Source of the DNA: Methyloceanibacter caenitepidi
Lineage (GTDB): Bacteria; Pseudomonadota; Alphaproteobacteria; Rhizobiales; Methyloligellaceae
Assembly: GCF_000828475.1 (NCBI RefSeq)
Contig: NZ_AP014648.1
Location: forward strand, 1,302,001 to 1,366,000
Length of the DNA: 64,000 nt
Reading direction: 5' to 3'
The first letter of the stretch is position 1. Each line of letters opens with the position of its first letter. Under the pieces are notes generated by a model. The model did not search any database. It worked only from the letters and a program-made list of their open reading frames with translations, and was not told where the DNA came from. Position numbers and translations under genes: made by a program. Shown piece by piece: positions 50,039-58,847 of the stretch.

Positions 50039-51081
50039 TGCCTTCGGACGATCTCTTCTCGGGCGAAGAGAAGGTTATCGCCGAGGCGCAGAAGCTCCTC
50101 GAGGACGGCCGTTTCGCCGAAGTCGAAGACAGCAAGCTCTACGAAGGTCTGCTCAAGGACTATCAGAAGCTGTTTCGCACCACGCGGCGGCTGATGCGTT
50201 TGAGTGACCGCAATGAGGAACAGCTCAACGCGCTGAGCAAGGAGCAGCAAGAAGCCAACGCGGTCATCGCCAAAAAGAACAAAGAGCTGAACGCGCTGGC
50301 AACCAAGCTGTCGAAATATTTGTCGCCTCAGATCTACCACTCGATCTTTACCGGCGAGCAGAGCGTCGAAATCGCCTCCAGCCGCAAGAAGCTGACGATC
50401 TTCTTTTCCGACATCATGAATTTCACCGAGACGACGGACAGGCTGGAGTCCGAGGACCTCACCAACCTGCTCAATCGCTATCTCACGGAAATGACCAACA
50501 TCGCGCTCGAGTACGGCGCGACCATCGACAAATATATCGGCGACGCCATCATGGTGTTCTTCGGCGATCCCCAGTCGAAGGGCATCAAGGAGGATGCCTG
50601 CGCCTGTGTACGCATGGCCCTCGCAATGCTCAGGCGCTTGAGCGAACTCCATACGGAATGGCTGGAGCTCGGCGCCACGGAGCCGTTTCACCTGCGCATG
50701 GGCATCAACACCGGTTACGTCACCGTGGGCAATTTCGGCGGCGACGAGCGTATGGACTACACCATCATCGGCAGTTGCGTGAACGCCACCGCGCGTCTGG
50801 AGTTCCATGCCGACACGGACAGCATTCTGATCGGCCACGAGACCTACGCACTGGTGAAGGACGAGGTGGACGTGGAGGAGCGCGAGCCGATCAAGGTCAA
50901 GGGATTCGCCGAACCGCTCCGCTGCTACAAGGTGCTCGGGCTTTACGAGGACCTTGAGCGCGAGGGATCCGTCATCCGTGAGGAGCAGGATGGCTTCAAA
51001 GTGCTGCTCGACCTGAAGAAGCGCGAGCGTACCGAGGCCATCGAAGCGCTGCAGGCCATCATCGAGCGGCTCAAGCCGTAG
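50038..51081 (+). CDS. Class III adenylate (guanylate) cyclase, putative SiaC output
   Basis: 347-residue cytosolic enzyme. An N-terminal helical part (~1-100) includes a coiled coil (ALSKEQQEANAVIAKKNKEL) likely to contact SiaC. It is followed by a class III cyclase domain: metal Asp residues in FFSDIMNFTE and KYIGDAIMVFFGDP, and transition-state Asn and Arg in VNATARLEFH. The specificity pair appears to be Lys (DKYIGDA) and Thr (YTIIGS), the pattern of bacterial ATP cyclases, so the product is probably cAMP. GSCVN replaces the usual GDxVN. No membrane segment. It replaces the GGDEF enzyme SiaD of the Pseudomonas operon. Confidence 0.85.
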   Translation: MPSDDLFSGEEKVIAEAQKLLEDGRFAEVEDSKLYEGLLKDYQKLFRTTRRLMRLSDRNEEQLNALSKEQQEANAVIAKKNKELNALATKLSKYLSPQIYHSIFTGEQSVEIASSRKKLTIFFSDIMNFTETTDRLESEDLTNLLNRYLTEMTNIALEYGATIDKYIGDAIMVFFGDPQSKGIKEDACACVRMALAMLRRLSELHTEWLELGATEPFHLRMGINTGYVTVGNFGGDERMDYTIIGSCVNATARLEFHADTDSILIGHETYALVKDEVDVEEREPIKVKGFAEPLRCYKVLGLYEDLEREGSVIREEQDGFKVLLDLKKRERTEAIEALQAIIERLKP

Positions 51082-51309
51082 TGCCTGCGGCGCCAGTTGT
51101 GCCGTCCCGATCGCAGCGACAATGGGGGCGAGATCAGTGCGGGGATAACCGCTCGCCTCTGAGGCAAATGTCTATTAAGACCGCGGCTGCGCCCGCCTCG
51201 AGTAGGGCGAAAGGGTGTGCTGTCGCGGACCTTAAACGACGATAAAAAGCTATAGTGCCTGTCCGGAAGACTGCCGAGCGGCGCGAGCGATTAGGAGAGA
51301 GCATTCTCG

Positions 51310-51975
51310 ATGAAAGACGCTGATTGGATCGAGCGTTTCGAGGGATTGAGCCGTCTCCCAGCTCCGATCAAGGACGTGCTGGTGAGCCGCAGTCAGATCG
51401 TGAAGGTTCCGGGCGGCACCAAGGTCTTCGGCCCCGGACTGGAGCCGGACAACTTATTGCTTCTGGTCGAAGGCACGGTGAAGGTGTCGCAGACCTCCGA
51501 AAGCGGGCGGGAAATCGTGCTTTACCGGGTCGAGGCCGGACAAAGCTGCGTCCTGACCACCGCCTGCCTCCTCGCGCACGAGGCCTATGCGGCCGAGGGG
51601 GTGGCGGAGACGGATGTCACCGCCGTGGCGATCCCAAGGGCGGTCTTCGACGAGCTCGCGGCTACCTCGCCGCAGTTCCGCACTTTCGTCTTCGCGGCCT
51701 ATGCGCGGCGCATCACGGACCTGTTTCGCGTCATCGACGAGGTGGCTTTCGGCAAGATCGACGTGCGTCTGGCGGACCGGCTTGTGGGGCTTGCGGGAGG
51801 CTCCGGAGAGCTTGAGGTCACCCACCAGCAGCTTGCGACCGAGCTCGGCACGGCCCGGGAGGTGATTTCGCGCCAGCTCAGCGAGTTCCAAAAGCGCGGC
51901 TGGATCCGCCTCTCACGGGGACACGTTTCGTTGAGTGACCCACAGGCCCTGGAGCGGCTGGCCGCCTCCGCCTGA
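51310..51975 (+). CDS. Crp/Fnr-family transcription regulator
   Basis: 221 residues. An N-terminal cupin (PGGTKVFGPGLEPDNLLLLV through VTAVAIPRAVFDELAA) is joined to a C-terminal winged helix (VTHQQLATELGTAREVISRQ with LSEFQKRGWIRLSRG). The phosphate-binding cassette lacks the GE-L and R-S/T pair used by Crp to hold cAMP; instead it reads GQSCVLTTACLL with two cysteines. A thiol, persulfide or redox signal is therefore more plausible than cAMP. The ATG at 51310 has AGGAGAG upstream. It directly precedes a sulfide-oxidation gene set, which it probably controls. Confidence 0.88.
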   Translation: MKDADWIERFEGLSRLPAPIKDVLVSRSQIVKVPGGTKVFGPGLEPDNLLLLVEGTVKVSQTSESGREIVLYRVEAGQSCVLTTACLLAHEAYAAEGVAETDVTAVAIPRAVFDELAATSPQFRTFVFAAYARRITDLFRVIDEVAFGKIDVRLADRLVGLAGGSGELEVTHQQLATELGTAREVISRQLSEFQKRGWIRLSRGHVSLSDPQALERLAASA

Positions 51976-51982
51976 CGTTTTC

Positions 51983-52000
51983 ACGCCCCGGTTGGGGCGT
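51983..52000 (+). terminator. Short hairpin after the Crp/Fnr gene
   Basis: ACGCCCC-GGTT-GGGGCGT is a perfect 7-bp stem with a 4-base loop, 8 bases past the stop codon. There is no T-run, so termination may be weak or factor-dependent. Confidence 0.45.
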
Positions 52001-52002
52001 AT

Positions 52003-52015
52003 GTGACTACATCAC
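52003..52015 (+). promoter_or_regulatory. Candidate Crp/Fnr-type operator
   Basis: GTGACTACATCAC has GTGA and TCAC half-sites around a 5-base centre, similar to Crp/Fnr operators. It lies between the Crp/Fnr gene and the sulfide-oxidation genes, 60 bases before the DUF2892 start. That it is bound by the adjacent regulator is inferred. Confidence 0.4.
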
Positions 52016-52075
52016 CGACAGTCCCCACCCGACCCGGTAAATTCCTGGCGAACTCAACCCTGGAAGGGCTCCGCC

Positions 52076-52285
52076 ATGACCGCGAATGTCGGCACAATCG
52101 ACCGGATTTTCCGCGCCGCACTGGGCATTGGATTGCTGTGGTTCGCGTTTTTCAGCGGTCTGCCGCTCGCCGACAGCCCGGTCTGGAAGTACGGCACGGC
52201 CATTCTTGGGGTGGTGATGCTGATCGTGGCCGTCGTTCGCGTCTGCCCCGTTTACAGCATTTTTGGCCTGAGGACGTGTGCCTGA
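52076..52285 (+). CDS. DUF2892 (YgaP-type) membrane protein
   Basis: 69-residue inner-membrane protein with two helices: MTANVGTIDRIFRAALGIGL (start and first span), then YGTAILGVVMLIVAVVRVCP, ending CPVYSIFGLRTC. This is the hairpin domain fused to rhodanese in YgaP. Stand-alone versions accompany sulfide and persulfide genes; the paired cysteines near the end (CPVYSIFGLRTC) may take part. GGAAGGGCTCC precedes the ATG. It is first in the sulfide set, 106 bases before the hydrolase gene. Confidence 0.87.
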   Translation: MTANVGTIDRIFRAALGIGLLWFAFFSGLPLADSPVWKYGTAILGVVMLIVAVVRVCPVYSIFGLRTCA

Positions 52286-52391
52286 AGACCGGTGAGGCCG
52301 GCGGTGGCTGGATGTCCCGGCGCTACCACAAGCGCGCGGGGTCGCCCCAGCCGGCCGGGTCCGGGCACCTATCTTGGAAAGGACTACTCTC

Positions 52392-53276
52392 GTGACGAAC
52401 TACCCGATCGACATGACCGTCCATCCGGAAGTTGAATCCTTCTTCGACGAGCCGACGAACACGATCAGCTACATCGTGAAGGACCCGACATCCGACTCCT
52501 GCGCCGTAGTGGACAGCGTCATGGACCTCGACTACGCGGCCGGCCGCATTACCCATGACAGTGCTGACGCGATCATCGCCCGCATCAAAGAGCGTGGCCT
52601 CAAGCTCGAGTGGATCATCGAGACTCATGCCCATGCCGACCATCTGTCGGCGGCGCCGTACATCCAGCAGGCGCTCGGCGGCAAGATCGGCATCGGTTCC
52701 AAGATCATGGTCGTGCAGGAGACCTTCGGAAAGTTCTTCAACGAGGGCACCGAGTTCCAGCGCGATGGCAGCCAGTTCGACGCGCTGTTCGAAGATGGCG
52801 ACACGTACATGATCGGCAACCTGCAGGCATTCGCCATGTACACGCCCGGCCACACACCGGCCTGCATGGTGCACGTCATGGGCGATGCCGCGTTCGTGGG
52901 CGACACCTTGTTCATGCCGGATGGCGGTTCGGCCCGCGCCGATTTCCCCGGCGGGGATGCCGGCACGCTGTACGACTCGATCATGAAGGTGCTGAGCCTG
53001 CCGGACGAGATGCGGCTGTTCATGTGCCACGACTATGCGCCGGGCGGACGAGACTATGCCTGGGAGACCACAGTCGCCGAAGAGAAGAAGAACAACATCC
53101 ATGTCGGCGAAGGCAAGACCAAGGAGGACTTCATCAAGTTCCGCACCGAGCGCGATGCAACGCTCGGCATGCCCCGGCTGATCATTCCCTCGCTCCAGGT
53201 GAACATGCGCGGCGGCGAGGTGCCGAAGGACAAGGACGGCAAGCCGATGCTCAAGGTCCCGGTTAACGGGCTATAG
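52392..53276 (+). CDS. Persulfide-dioxygenase-like MBL-fold protein (Blh/ETHE1 type)
   Basis: Probable glutathione-persulfide dioxygenase, oxidising persulfide made by SQR to sulfite. Motifs: ETHAHADHLSAAPYI (metal His/Asp), TPGHTPACMVHVMGDAAFVG (His then Asp ligands), CHDYAPGGRDYAWETTV, then FIKFRTERDATLGMPRLIIP and SLQVNMRGGEVP, the C-terminal PDO signature. The GTG at 52392 with GGAAAGGAC upstream is preferred over the TTG at 52374. 294 residues, full length. It lies 14 bases before the SQR fusion, strongly suggesting a shared sulfide-oxidation pathway. Confidence 0.88.
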   Translation: MTNYPIDMTVHPEVESFFDEPTNTISYIVKDPTSDSCAVVDSVMDLDYAAGRITHDSADAIIARIKERGLKLEWIIETHAHADHLSAAPYIQQALGGKIGIGSKIMVVQETFGKFFNEGTEFQRDGSQFDALFEDGDTYMIGNLQAFAMYTPGHTPACMVHVMGDAAFVGDTLFMPDGGSARADFPGGDAGTLYDSIMKVLSLPDEMRLFMCHDYAPGGRDYAWETTVAEEKKNNIHVGEGKTKEDFIKFRTERDATLGMPRLIIPSLQVNMRGGEVPKDKDGKPMLKVPVNGL

Positions 53277-53290
53277 TCGGAGAGGCGGAT

Positions 53291-54970
53291 ATGGAACTGA
53301 AACGCATTTCAGAAGCGCTGTCGGTCAGCGGCCAGATCACCCCGGCCGATGTCGCCGAACTCAAAGCGCAGGGCTTCCGCTCGATCGTCTGCAACCGGCC
53401 CGACGGCGAAGGCGCCGATCAGCCGACCTTCGAGGAAATCCACGAGGCCGCTGACGCGGCCGGACTCGAAGCGCGCTATCTGCCGGTCAAGTCCGGGCTC
53501 GTCCAGGACGACGATGCCGTCGCCTTCGGCGCGGCCCTCCGTGAGCTTCCGGGACCCGTCTTCGCCTACTGCCGCACCGGCACGCGTTCGGTGACGTTGT
53601 GGTCGCTGAGTCAGTCCAAGGCGATGCCCATGGCCGACATCCTGACGGCGGCCAAGGCGGCGGGCTACGACATGAACGGCGTCGCCCGGCGCATCGCCAA
53701 TGGCGGCAAGACACCAACCGACACCGGCGATGCCAAATACGACATTGTCATAGTCGGCGGCGGGGCAGGCGGCATTGCCGTCGCCTCCAGCCTGCATGTG
53801 CGCAGTCCCGAACTCGACATCGCGATCATCGATCCCGCCGAGATCCATTATTACCAGCCAGGCTGGACCATGGTCGGCGGCGGCGTCTTCGAAGCGCAAG
53901 ATACGGCCAAGACCATGGGCTCGCTCATTCCCCGCGGGGTTCACTGGATCAAGGCCGCGGTTGCCGCCTTCGAGCCCGAGAACGATGCGGTCATTCTCGA
54001 CGGCTGTCGTGTGGTCAAATACGACCGTCTCGTCGTCTGTCCCGGACTCAAGCTCGACTGGGGCGCCGTCGAGGGTCTCGAGGAGACACTCGGCCGCAAC
54101 GGCGTCACGTCGAACTATCGCTACGACCTGGCGCCCTACACCTGGGAGCTGGTGCAGCGGATGAATAAGGGCCGCGCGATCTTCACCCAGCCGCCGATGC
54201 CGATCAAATGTGCGGGCGCGCCGCAAAAAGCGATGTATCTGTCGGGTGACGCCTGGTACCGCCGCGGCGTTCTGAAAGACATCGATATCCAGTTCAACAA
54301 CGCGGGCGGCGTCCTGTTTGGCGTCAAGGACTATGTCCCGGCGCTCATGGACTACATCGAGAAATACCACGCCACGCTGAACTTCTTCCACAATCTGGTC
54401 GCCATAGATGGCTCGGCCAAGACAGCGACGTTCAAAGTCGCCAAGCCGGACGCCGAGCCGTCGACCGTGACCATGGATTTCGACATGATCCATGTGTGTC
54501 CGCCGCAGACGGCGCCCGACTTCATCCGGGTGTCGCCGCTCGCGGACGCAGCCGGATGGGTCGATGTCGATCAGACGACGCTGCGGCACAAGACCTACGA
54601 CAACATTTGGAGTCTGGGCGACGTGATGAACGCGCCCAACGCGAAGACGGCGGCGGCCGCACGCAAGCAAGCGCCGACGGTTGCCGAGAATATCGTCGCC
54701 GATATCGCTGGCGGCTCCGCGGTGGCGCAGTATGACGGCTACGGCTCGTGCCCCCTCACGGTGGAGCGCGGCAAGATCGTGCTGGCCGAGTTCGGCTATG
54801 GCGGTGCGCTCAAGCCTAGCTTCCCGAAATTCTTCATCGACGGCACGAAGCCCTCGCGGGCAGCCTGGATTCTGAAGGAGAAGATGCTGCCGCCGATTTA
54901 TTGGTGGGCCATGCTCAAGGGCAAGGAGTGGATGGCCAAGCCCGAGCGGCTGTCGGTGGCCGCGAAGTGA
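53291..54970 (+). CDS. Phosphatase-like TIGR01244 domain fused to sulfide:quinone oxidoreductase
   Basis: Two-domain protein of 559 residues. Residues 1-115 are the TIGR01244/DUF442 domain (ISEALSVSGQITPADVAELK, RSIVCNRPDGEG, YCRTGTRSVTLWS). From about 149 comes the FAD oxidoreductase: YDIVIVGGGAGGIAVASSLH, IIDPAEIHYYQPGWTMVGGG, LVVCPGLKLDW, PPMPIKCAGAPQKAMYLSGD, HVCPPQTAPDFIRVSP and NIWSLGDVMNAPNAKTAAAA. The cysteines in VVCPG, IKCAG and HVCPP match sulfide:quinone oxidoreductases, which oxidise sulfide to persulfide and reduce quinone at the membrane. A C-terminal tail (LKEKMLPPIYWWAMLKGKEW) could attach to the membrane. GGAG precedes the ATG. Confidence 0.9.
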   Translation: MELKRISEALSVSGQITPADVAELKAQGFRSIVCNRPDGEGADQPTFEEIHEAADAAGLEARYLPVKSGLVQDDDAVAFGAALRELPGPVFAYCRTGTRSVTLWSLSQSKAMPMADILTAAKAAGYDMNGVARRIANGGKTPTDTGDAKYDIVIVGGGAGGIAVASSLHVRSPELDIAIIDPAEIHYYQPGWTMVGGGVFEAQDTAKTMGSLIPRGVHWIKAAVAAFEPENDAVILDGCRVVKYDRLVVCPGLKLDWGAVEGLEETLGRNGVTSNYRYDLAPYTWELVQRMNKGRAIFTQPPMPIKCAGAPQKAMYLSGDAWYRRGVLKDIDIQFNNAGGVLFGVKDYVPALMDYIEKYHATLNFFHNLVAIDGSAKTATFKVAKPDAEPSTVTMDFDMIHVCPPQTAPDFIRVSPLADAAGWVDVDQTTLRHKTYDNIWSLGDVMNAPNAKTAAAARKQAPTVAENIVADIAGGSAVAQYDGYGSCPLTVERGKIVLAEFGYGGALKPSFPKFFIDGTKPSRAAWILKEKMLPPIYWWAMLKGKEWMAKPERLSVAAK

Positions 54971-54980
54971 CCCGCGAAAA

Positions 54981-56735
54981 ATGATCGCTCGGCTCCGCAA
55001 GTTCATTCCCGTGCTCGACTGGGGCCGCACCTACAACGCGGCCGCATTCTCGAACGACCTGGTCGCGGCGGTGATCGTAACGATCATGCTGATCCCGCAG
55101 TCGCTGGCCTATGCGCTGCTTGCCGGCCTGCCGCCGGAAGCCGGTATCTATGCCTCGATCGTGCCGATCATTCTGTATGCGATTTTCGGGACCTCACGCG
55201 CCCTGGCCGTCGGTCCCGTCGCCGTCGTGTCGCTGCTCACGGCGTCGGCCGTCGGTCAGGTGGCCGAGCAAGGCACGGCAGGATACGCGGTCGCGGCCTT
55301 GACCCTCGCACTTCTGTCGGGCGGCTTCCTGCTGACACTCGGTATCCTGCGGCTGGGATTTCTGGCGAACTTCCTTAGCCACCCGGTGATCGCCGGCTTC
55401 ATCACCGCCTCGGGCATCCTGATCGCCTGCAGCCAGCTCAAGCACATCCTCGGCGTCGAAGCGGGCGGCCACACGCTGCCCGAGATGATCGGCTCGCTCG
55501 TGACGCATCTGGGTGAGACCAATCTCATCACCTTGGCCATCGGCGCCGGAGCCATCGCGTTTCTGTTCTGGGTGCGTAAAGGACTAAAGCCGCTCTTGCG
55601 CTCGCTGGGGTGCGGGCCGAAGCTGTCCGACCTCATCACCAAGGCCGGCCCCGTGGCGGCGGTCGTCCTGACGACGCTGATCACTTGGGCGTTCGTCTTG
55701 AGCAGCCAGGGCGTGTCCATCGTGGGCGAGGTGCCGCAAAGCCTGCCGCCGCTCACCATGCCGGGGCTCTCGCCCGGCCTGATTGCCGATCTCGCCATCC
55801 CCGCCGTCCTCATATCGATCATCGGCTTCGTGGAGTCCGTCTCGGTCGCCCAGACACTCGCTGCCAAGAAGCGCCAGCACATCGATCCGGATCAGGAGCT
55901 GATCGGCCTCGGTGCCGCCAATCTCGGCGCGGCTTTCACGGGCGGCTATCCGGTGACCGGCGGTTTTGCACGCTCGGTGGTGAACTTCGACGCGGGCGCC
56001 GAAACGCCCGCCGCGGGCGCATACACGGCCGTCGGCCTCGCGATCGCCGCCGTCGCGCTCACGCCGCTCGTCTACTTCCTGCCCAAGGCCACCTTGGCCG
56101 CGACCATCATCGTCGCCGTACTGAGCCTGGTCGATTTGTCCATCCTCAAGAAGACGTGGGGCTACTCGAAGTCCGACTTCTCCGCCGTCGCCGCGACCAT
56201 CGTGCTCACGCTGTTGCTGGGCGTCGAGATCGGCGTCGCGACCGGCGTCGCCATCTCGGTTCTGCTGCATCTCTACAAGACGTCGCGGCCGCACGTGGCG
56301 GAGATCGGCCTCGTGCCCGGAACGCAGCATTTCCGGAACATCAACCGGCACGACGTCGAGACCGACCCCACCGTGCTGATGCTCCGTGTCGACGAGAGCC
56401 TCTACTTCGCGAACGCACGCTTTCTCGAAACCCTGATCTTGGAACGGGTGACCGAGGGCTGCGCCATCCGCAACGTCGTCCTGATGTTCTCGGCGGTCAA
56501 CGCTGTCGACTACTCGGCCCTCGAAAGCCTCGAGGCGATCAACGAACGCCTCACCGACATGAACGTCGGCTTCCACCTTTCCGAGGTGAAGGGCCCCGTG
56601 ATGGACCGGCTGCAAACGTCCCACCTCCTGCAGCACCTCAACGGTCGCGTGTTCCTGTCCCAATACGACGCCTGGGTGGCCGTCTCCGGTCGTCCTGTCG
56701 AACCGGTTGGTCGTGCCATGGCCGCCGCTTGCTGA
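54981..56735 (+). CDS. SulP-family anion transporter with STAS domain
   Basis: 584-residue inner-membrane carrier. The SulP signature is AAVIVTIMLIPQSLAYALLA and GLPPEAGIYASIVPIILYAI, followed by TSRALAVGPVAVVSLLTASA. About 11-12 helices run to residue ~430. Then a cytoplasmic STAS domain has VLMLRVDESLYFANARFLET and NVVLMFSAVNAVDYSALESL. SulP proteins carry sulfate, bicarbonate or other anions. Being 10 bases after the SQR gene, it may move sulfate or sulfite produced from sulfide; this is inference. It ends 10 bases before the convergent kinase stop. Confidence 0.92.
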   Translation: MIARLRKFIPVLDWGRTYNAAAFSNDLVAAVIVTIMLIPQSLAYALLAGLPPEAGIYASIVPIILYAIFGTSRALAVGPVAVVSLLTASAVGQVAEQGTAGYAVAALTLALLSGGFLLTLGILRLGFLANFLSHPVIAGFITASGILIACSQLKHILGVEAGGHTLPEMIGSLVTHLGETNLITLAIGAGAIAFLFWVRKGLKPLLRSLGCGPKLSDLITKAGPVAAVVLTTLITWAFVLSSQGVSIVGEVPQSLPPLTMPGLSPGLIADLAIPAVLISIIGFVESVSVAQTLAAKKRQHIDPDQELIGLGAANLGAAFTGGYPVTGGFARSVVNFDAGAETPAAGAYTAVGLAIAAVALTPLVYFLPKATLAATIIVAVLSLVDLSILKKTWGYSKSDFSAVAATIVLTLLLGVEIGVATGVAISVLLHLYKTSRPHVAEIGLVPGTQHFRNINRHDVETDPTVLMLRVDESLYFANARFLETLILERVTEGCAIRNVVLMFSAVNAVDYSALESLEAINERLTDMNVGFHLSEVKGPVMDRLQTSHLLQHLNGRVFLSQYDAWVAVSGRPVEPVGRAMAAAC

Positions 56736-56744
56736 TCCTGCCGT

Positions 56745-58847
56745 TCAGGTCGCCGCGTTCTGAGTCCCGCTGCGCGGCACGGATACTGTGAAAACCGAGC
56801 CGCGCCCTGGCGTCGAGGTTACGTCAAAGCTGAAACCTTGTTCGCGCGCGAGCCGTGAGACGACGGCAAGACCGAGCCCCGTGCCGCCGGTCTCGCCTTT
56901 CTGGTAAGGCTTGAGCAGGCGGCCGGCTTCTTCCTGTGTCATGCCGGGGCCCGTATCGCGGATTTCGATGCGAACGCGGTCCTGCTCTCGCCGACAGCCG
57001 AGCAGGATGCGTCCCTGGTCGGTGTACTTCACTGCGTTGGACACGAGGTTGCTGACGATCCGCATGAGACCAATCGGATCGGCGGTCACGTGGAGGCTGC
57101 TGGGAACCATGCGAAAGCCCAAACCTTTCTCGTGCGCCTCGGCTTCGAACATTCGGGCCACGTTTCCTAGGACCACGGAAACTGGAAAGTCCTCCGCCGC
57201 CGGCTTGTCTTGCGTAGCCGCCGCAAAGCTCGCGTGGGGGTCGTCCATTTCGCCATGGCCGTCGTCCACCGTCGAGGGCCGGGTGTCTTTCAAGTTCCGG
57301 TCGATCAACTGATCGAGATAGGACAGGCTTCCGGCGATCTTGTCGCGGTCGAGGCCCGCGAGAGTTTCCATCTGCCGCAACGCCATGCGCAAGGAGGCGA
57401 GGGGCTGCTGGATGTCGTGCGCGGTAGTCGCGAGCTGATCGCGCCGCCGTTCCGCCAGCTGCACCGCGCGTGCATGTTTCTGCCTGGCCTCTTGGAGCGC
57501 CTCGACCGCCGCCAGCTTCTCCTTGGTCTCGACGATTTCGCGGCGCATGGCCTCGTCGCGTTCGCGGCGAATACCGAGAAGGTTCGCGAAGATGGCGAGA
57601 GCGAATGCGGTCCCTTCCAGGCCGAGTGCGTAGCGCGCACCGTGTCCGATCATGTCCTGCGAAAACTGGCCGGGCAACGCATAGCTCACCAGACCGACCA
57701 GGATCGGCGCAACGACGATGAGAGCACCGGCGAGAAAGAAGCGTCCGCCCGCTTGGCCGCGCCGGACCGCGGCGACGCCTGCAGCAACGTAGAGCGATGT
57801 GCAATAGACGGCGAGCGCGAGCGCGATGAATTTGAACCAGGACGCTTCGAACAGCCAGAAAGACGACGCGAACATCAGGCCGGACGCAACAAGGCCGCCA
57901 AGAAAGAGTGTGTTCAGTGTCGGGTGGTTATTCGGCGCATCCACGAACGAACGGGCAAATTGCAGACCGCTGGCGGCCCAGAGGGCGCCGATCGGAATCA
58001 CCGCCATGGAATTCCACGCCGGCGATTTGGGCCACAGAAACTGGAAGCCGTACCCGTCCGTCTGGAAGAGGTAGAGAGCGGCCGCGCAGATATATACGCC
58101 GTAGTACAGCGCGGCCCGTGAGCGTAGCGCCGTGAGATAGATGACGCTGACAAGCGTCATGCCGAGCAGCAGCCCCAGAACCAGGAAGTTGTGCATATCT
58201 TCCTGGTCGACCTGCGCGAAGAAGTAGTCGGGGCTCTCGACAGAAAGGATCTGTTGCGTCGCGGCCTTCGAGGCATAGGCGATCAGCAGTCCTGCGCGCT
58301 CGTGCGCGCCGAGCCGGAACGTCGCGACGTGGTTGCGATAGGCCAGCTCGCGCGCTGCGAACGGCTCGTCAAGCGTATGAGACAGGATCTCGACCGGCGC
58401 ACCGAACCCGTCGCCGGTTTCCGGAACGACGTAGACCGCCAGCGCATCGGACAGGGGATTGCTCAACAAGAGCTTCCACGTGCCCGCCTCATCCGAAGCG
58501 TTCTCCACCTCGGCCCACAGCCAAAACCGGGCTTTGGTGAATCCGAAATCCACGATGGTCGTCTCGATTTGCTTGAATCTGTCGGTCGAGACGAGATCGA
58601 GGGCTTGCTCGGCGCTGAGTGCGTGCTCGCCATCGATCAGGTAGCGAACATGCGGCGCCAAGTCGGCATGAAAGTCCGTGCGCTGAAGCTGCAAGGGCGT
58701 GTCGGGGTCCGCCCATGCTTGAGCCGCACCCAGAAGCCCTGCTAACAAAATGAGGCAGGCTTGCCAGGACCAATGGCGGTATAGTTGCGGGCGCTGCGTG
58801 ATTGCGGCTTGCCGGTGCGCTGAGCGGGGGGTGTGGGAATGGCTCAT
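56745..58847 (-). CDS. 7TM-DISM sensor histidine kinase
   Basis: 700 residues. Signal-like first helix (ACLILLAGLLGAAQAWA), periplasmic 7TMR-DISM sensing domain (about 50-190, with TKARFWLWAEVENASDEAG), seven membrane helices (about 215-410), a coiled coil, then the kinase. The phosphorylated His is in TTAHDIQQPLASLRMALRQM. ATPase motifs are NLVSNAVKYTDQGRILLG (N box), IRDTGPGMTQEEAGRLLKPY (G1) and GETGGTGLGLAVVSRLA (G2). DIQQP instead of the common EIRTP is a known variant. The ATG at 58847 overlaps the divergent response-regulator start, so one or both starts may be further in. Confidence 0.9.
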   Translation of the reverse strand: MSHSHTPRSAHRQAAITQRPQLYRHWSWQACLILLAGLLGAAQAWADPDTPLQLQRTDFHADLAPHVRYLIDGEHALSAEQALDLVSTDRFKQIETTIVDFGFTKARFWLWAEVENASDEAGTWKLLLSNPLSDALAVYVVPETGDGFGAPVEILSHTLDEPFAARELAYRNHVATFRLGAHERAGLLIAYASKAATQQILSVESPDYFFAQVDQEDMHNFLVLGLLLGMTLVSVIYLTALRSRAALYYGVYICAAALYLFQTDGYGFQFLWPKSPAWNSMAVIPIGALWAASGLQFARSFVDAPNNHPTLNTLFLGGLVASGLMFASSFWLFEASWFKFIALALAVYCTSLYVAAGVAAVRRGQAGGRFFLAGALIVVAPILVGLVSYALPGQFSQDMIGHGARYALGLEGTAFALAIFANLLGIRRERDEAMRREIVETKEKLAAVEALQEARQKHARAVQLAERRRDQLATTAHDIQQPLASLRMALRQMETLAGLDRDKIAGSLSYLDQLIDRNLKDTRPSTVDDGHGEMDDPHASFAAATQDKPAAEDFPVSVVLGNVARMFEAEAHEKGLGFRMVPSSLHVTADPIGLMRIVSNLVSNAVKYTDQGRILLGCRREQDRVRIEIRDTGPGMTQEEAGRLLKPYQKGETGGTGLGLAVVSRLAREQGFSFDVTSTPGRGSVFTVSVPRSGTQNAAT

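Noticed and set aside
50038..51975. The idea that the cyclase product (cAMP) directly activates the next Crp/Fnr protein
   Set aside because: The regulator lacks the residues that bind cAMP, a 228-base gap separates the genes, and its neighbours are sulfide genes.
51984..51999. CGCCCCGGTTGGGGCG considered as a fourth copy of the CCCRWTTGGGGSATG motif
   Set aside because: It is a perfect hairpin just past a stop codon, has two extra bases before ATG and belongs to an unrelated gene set.
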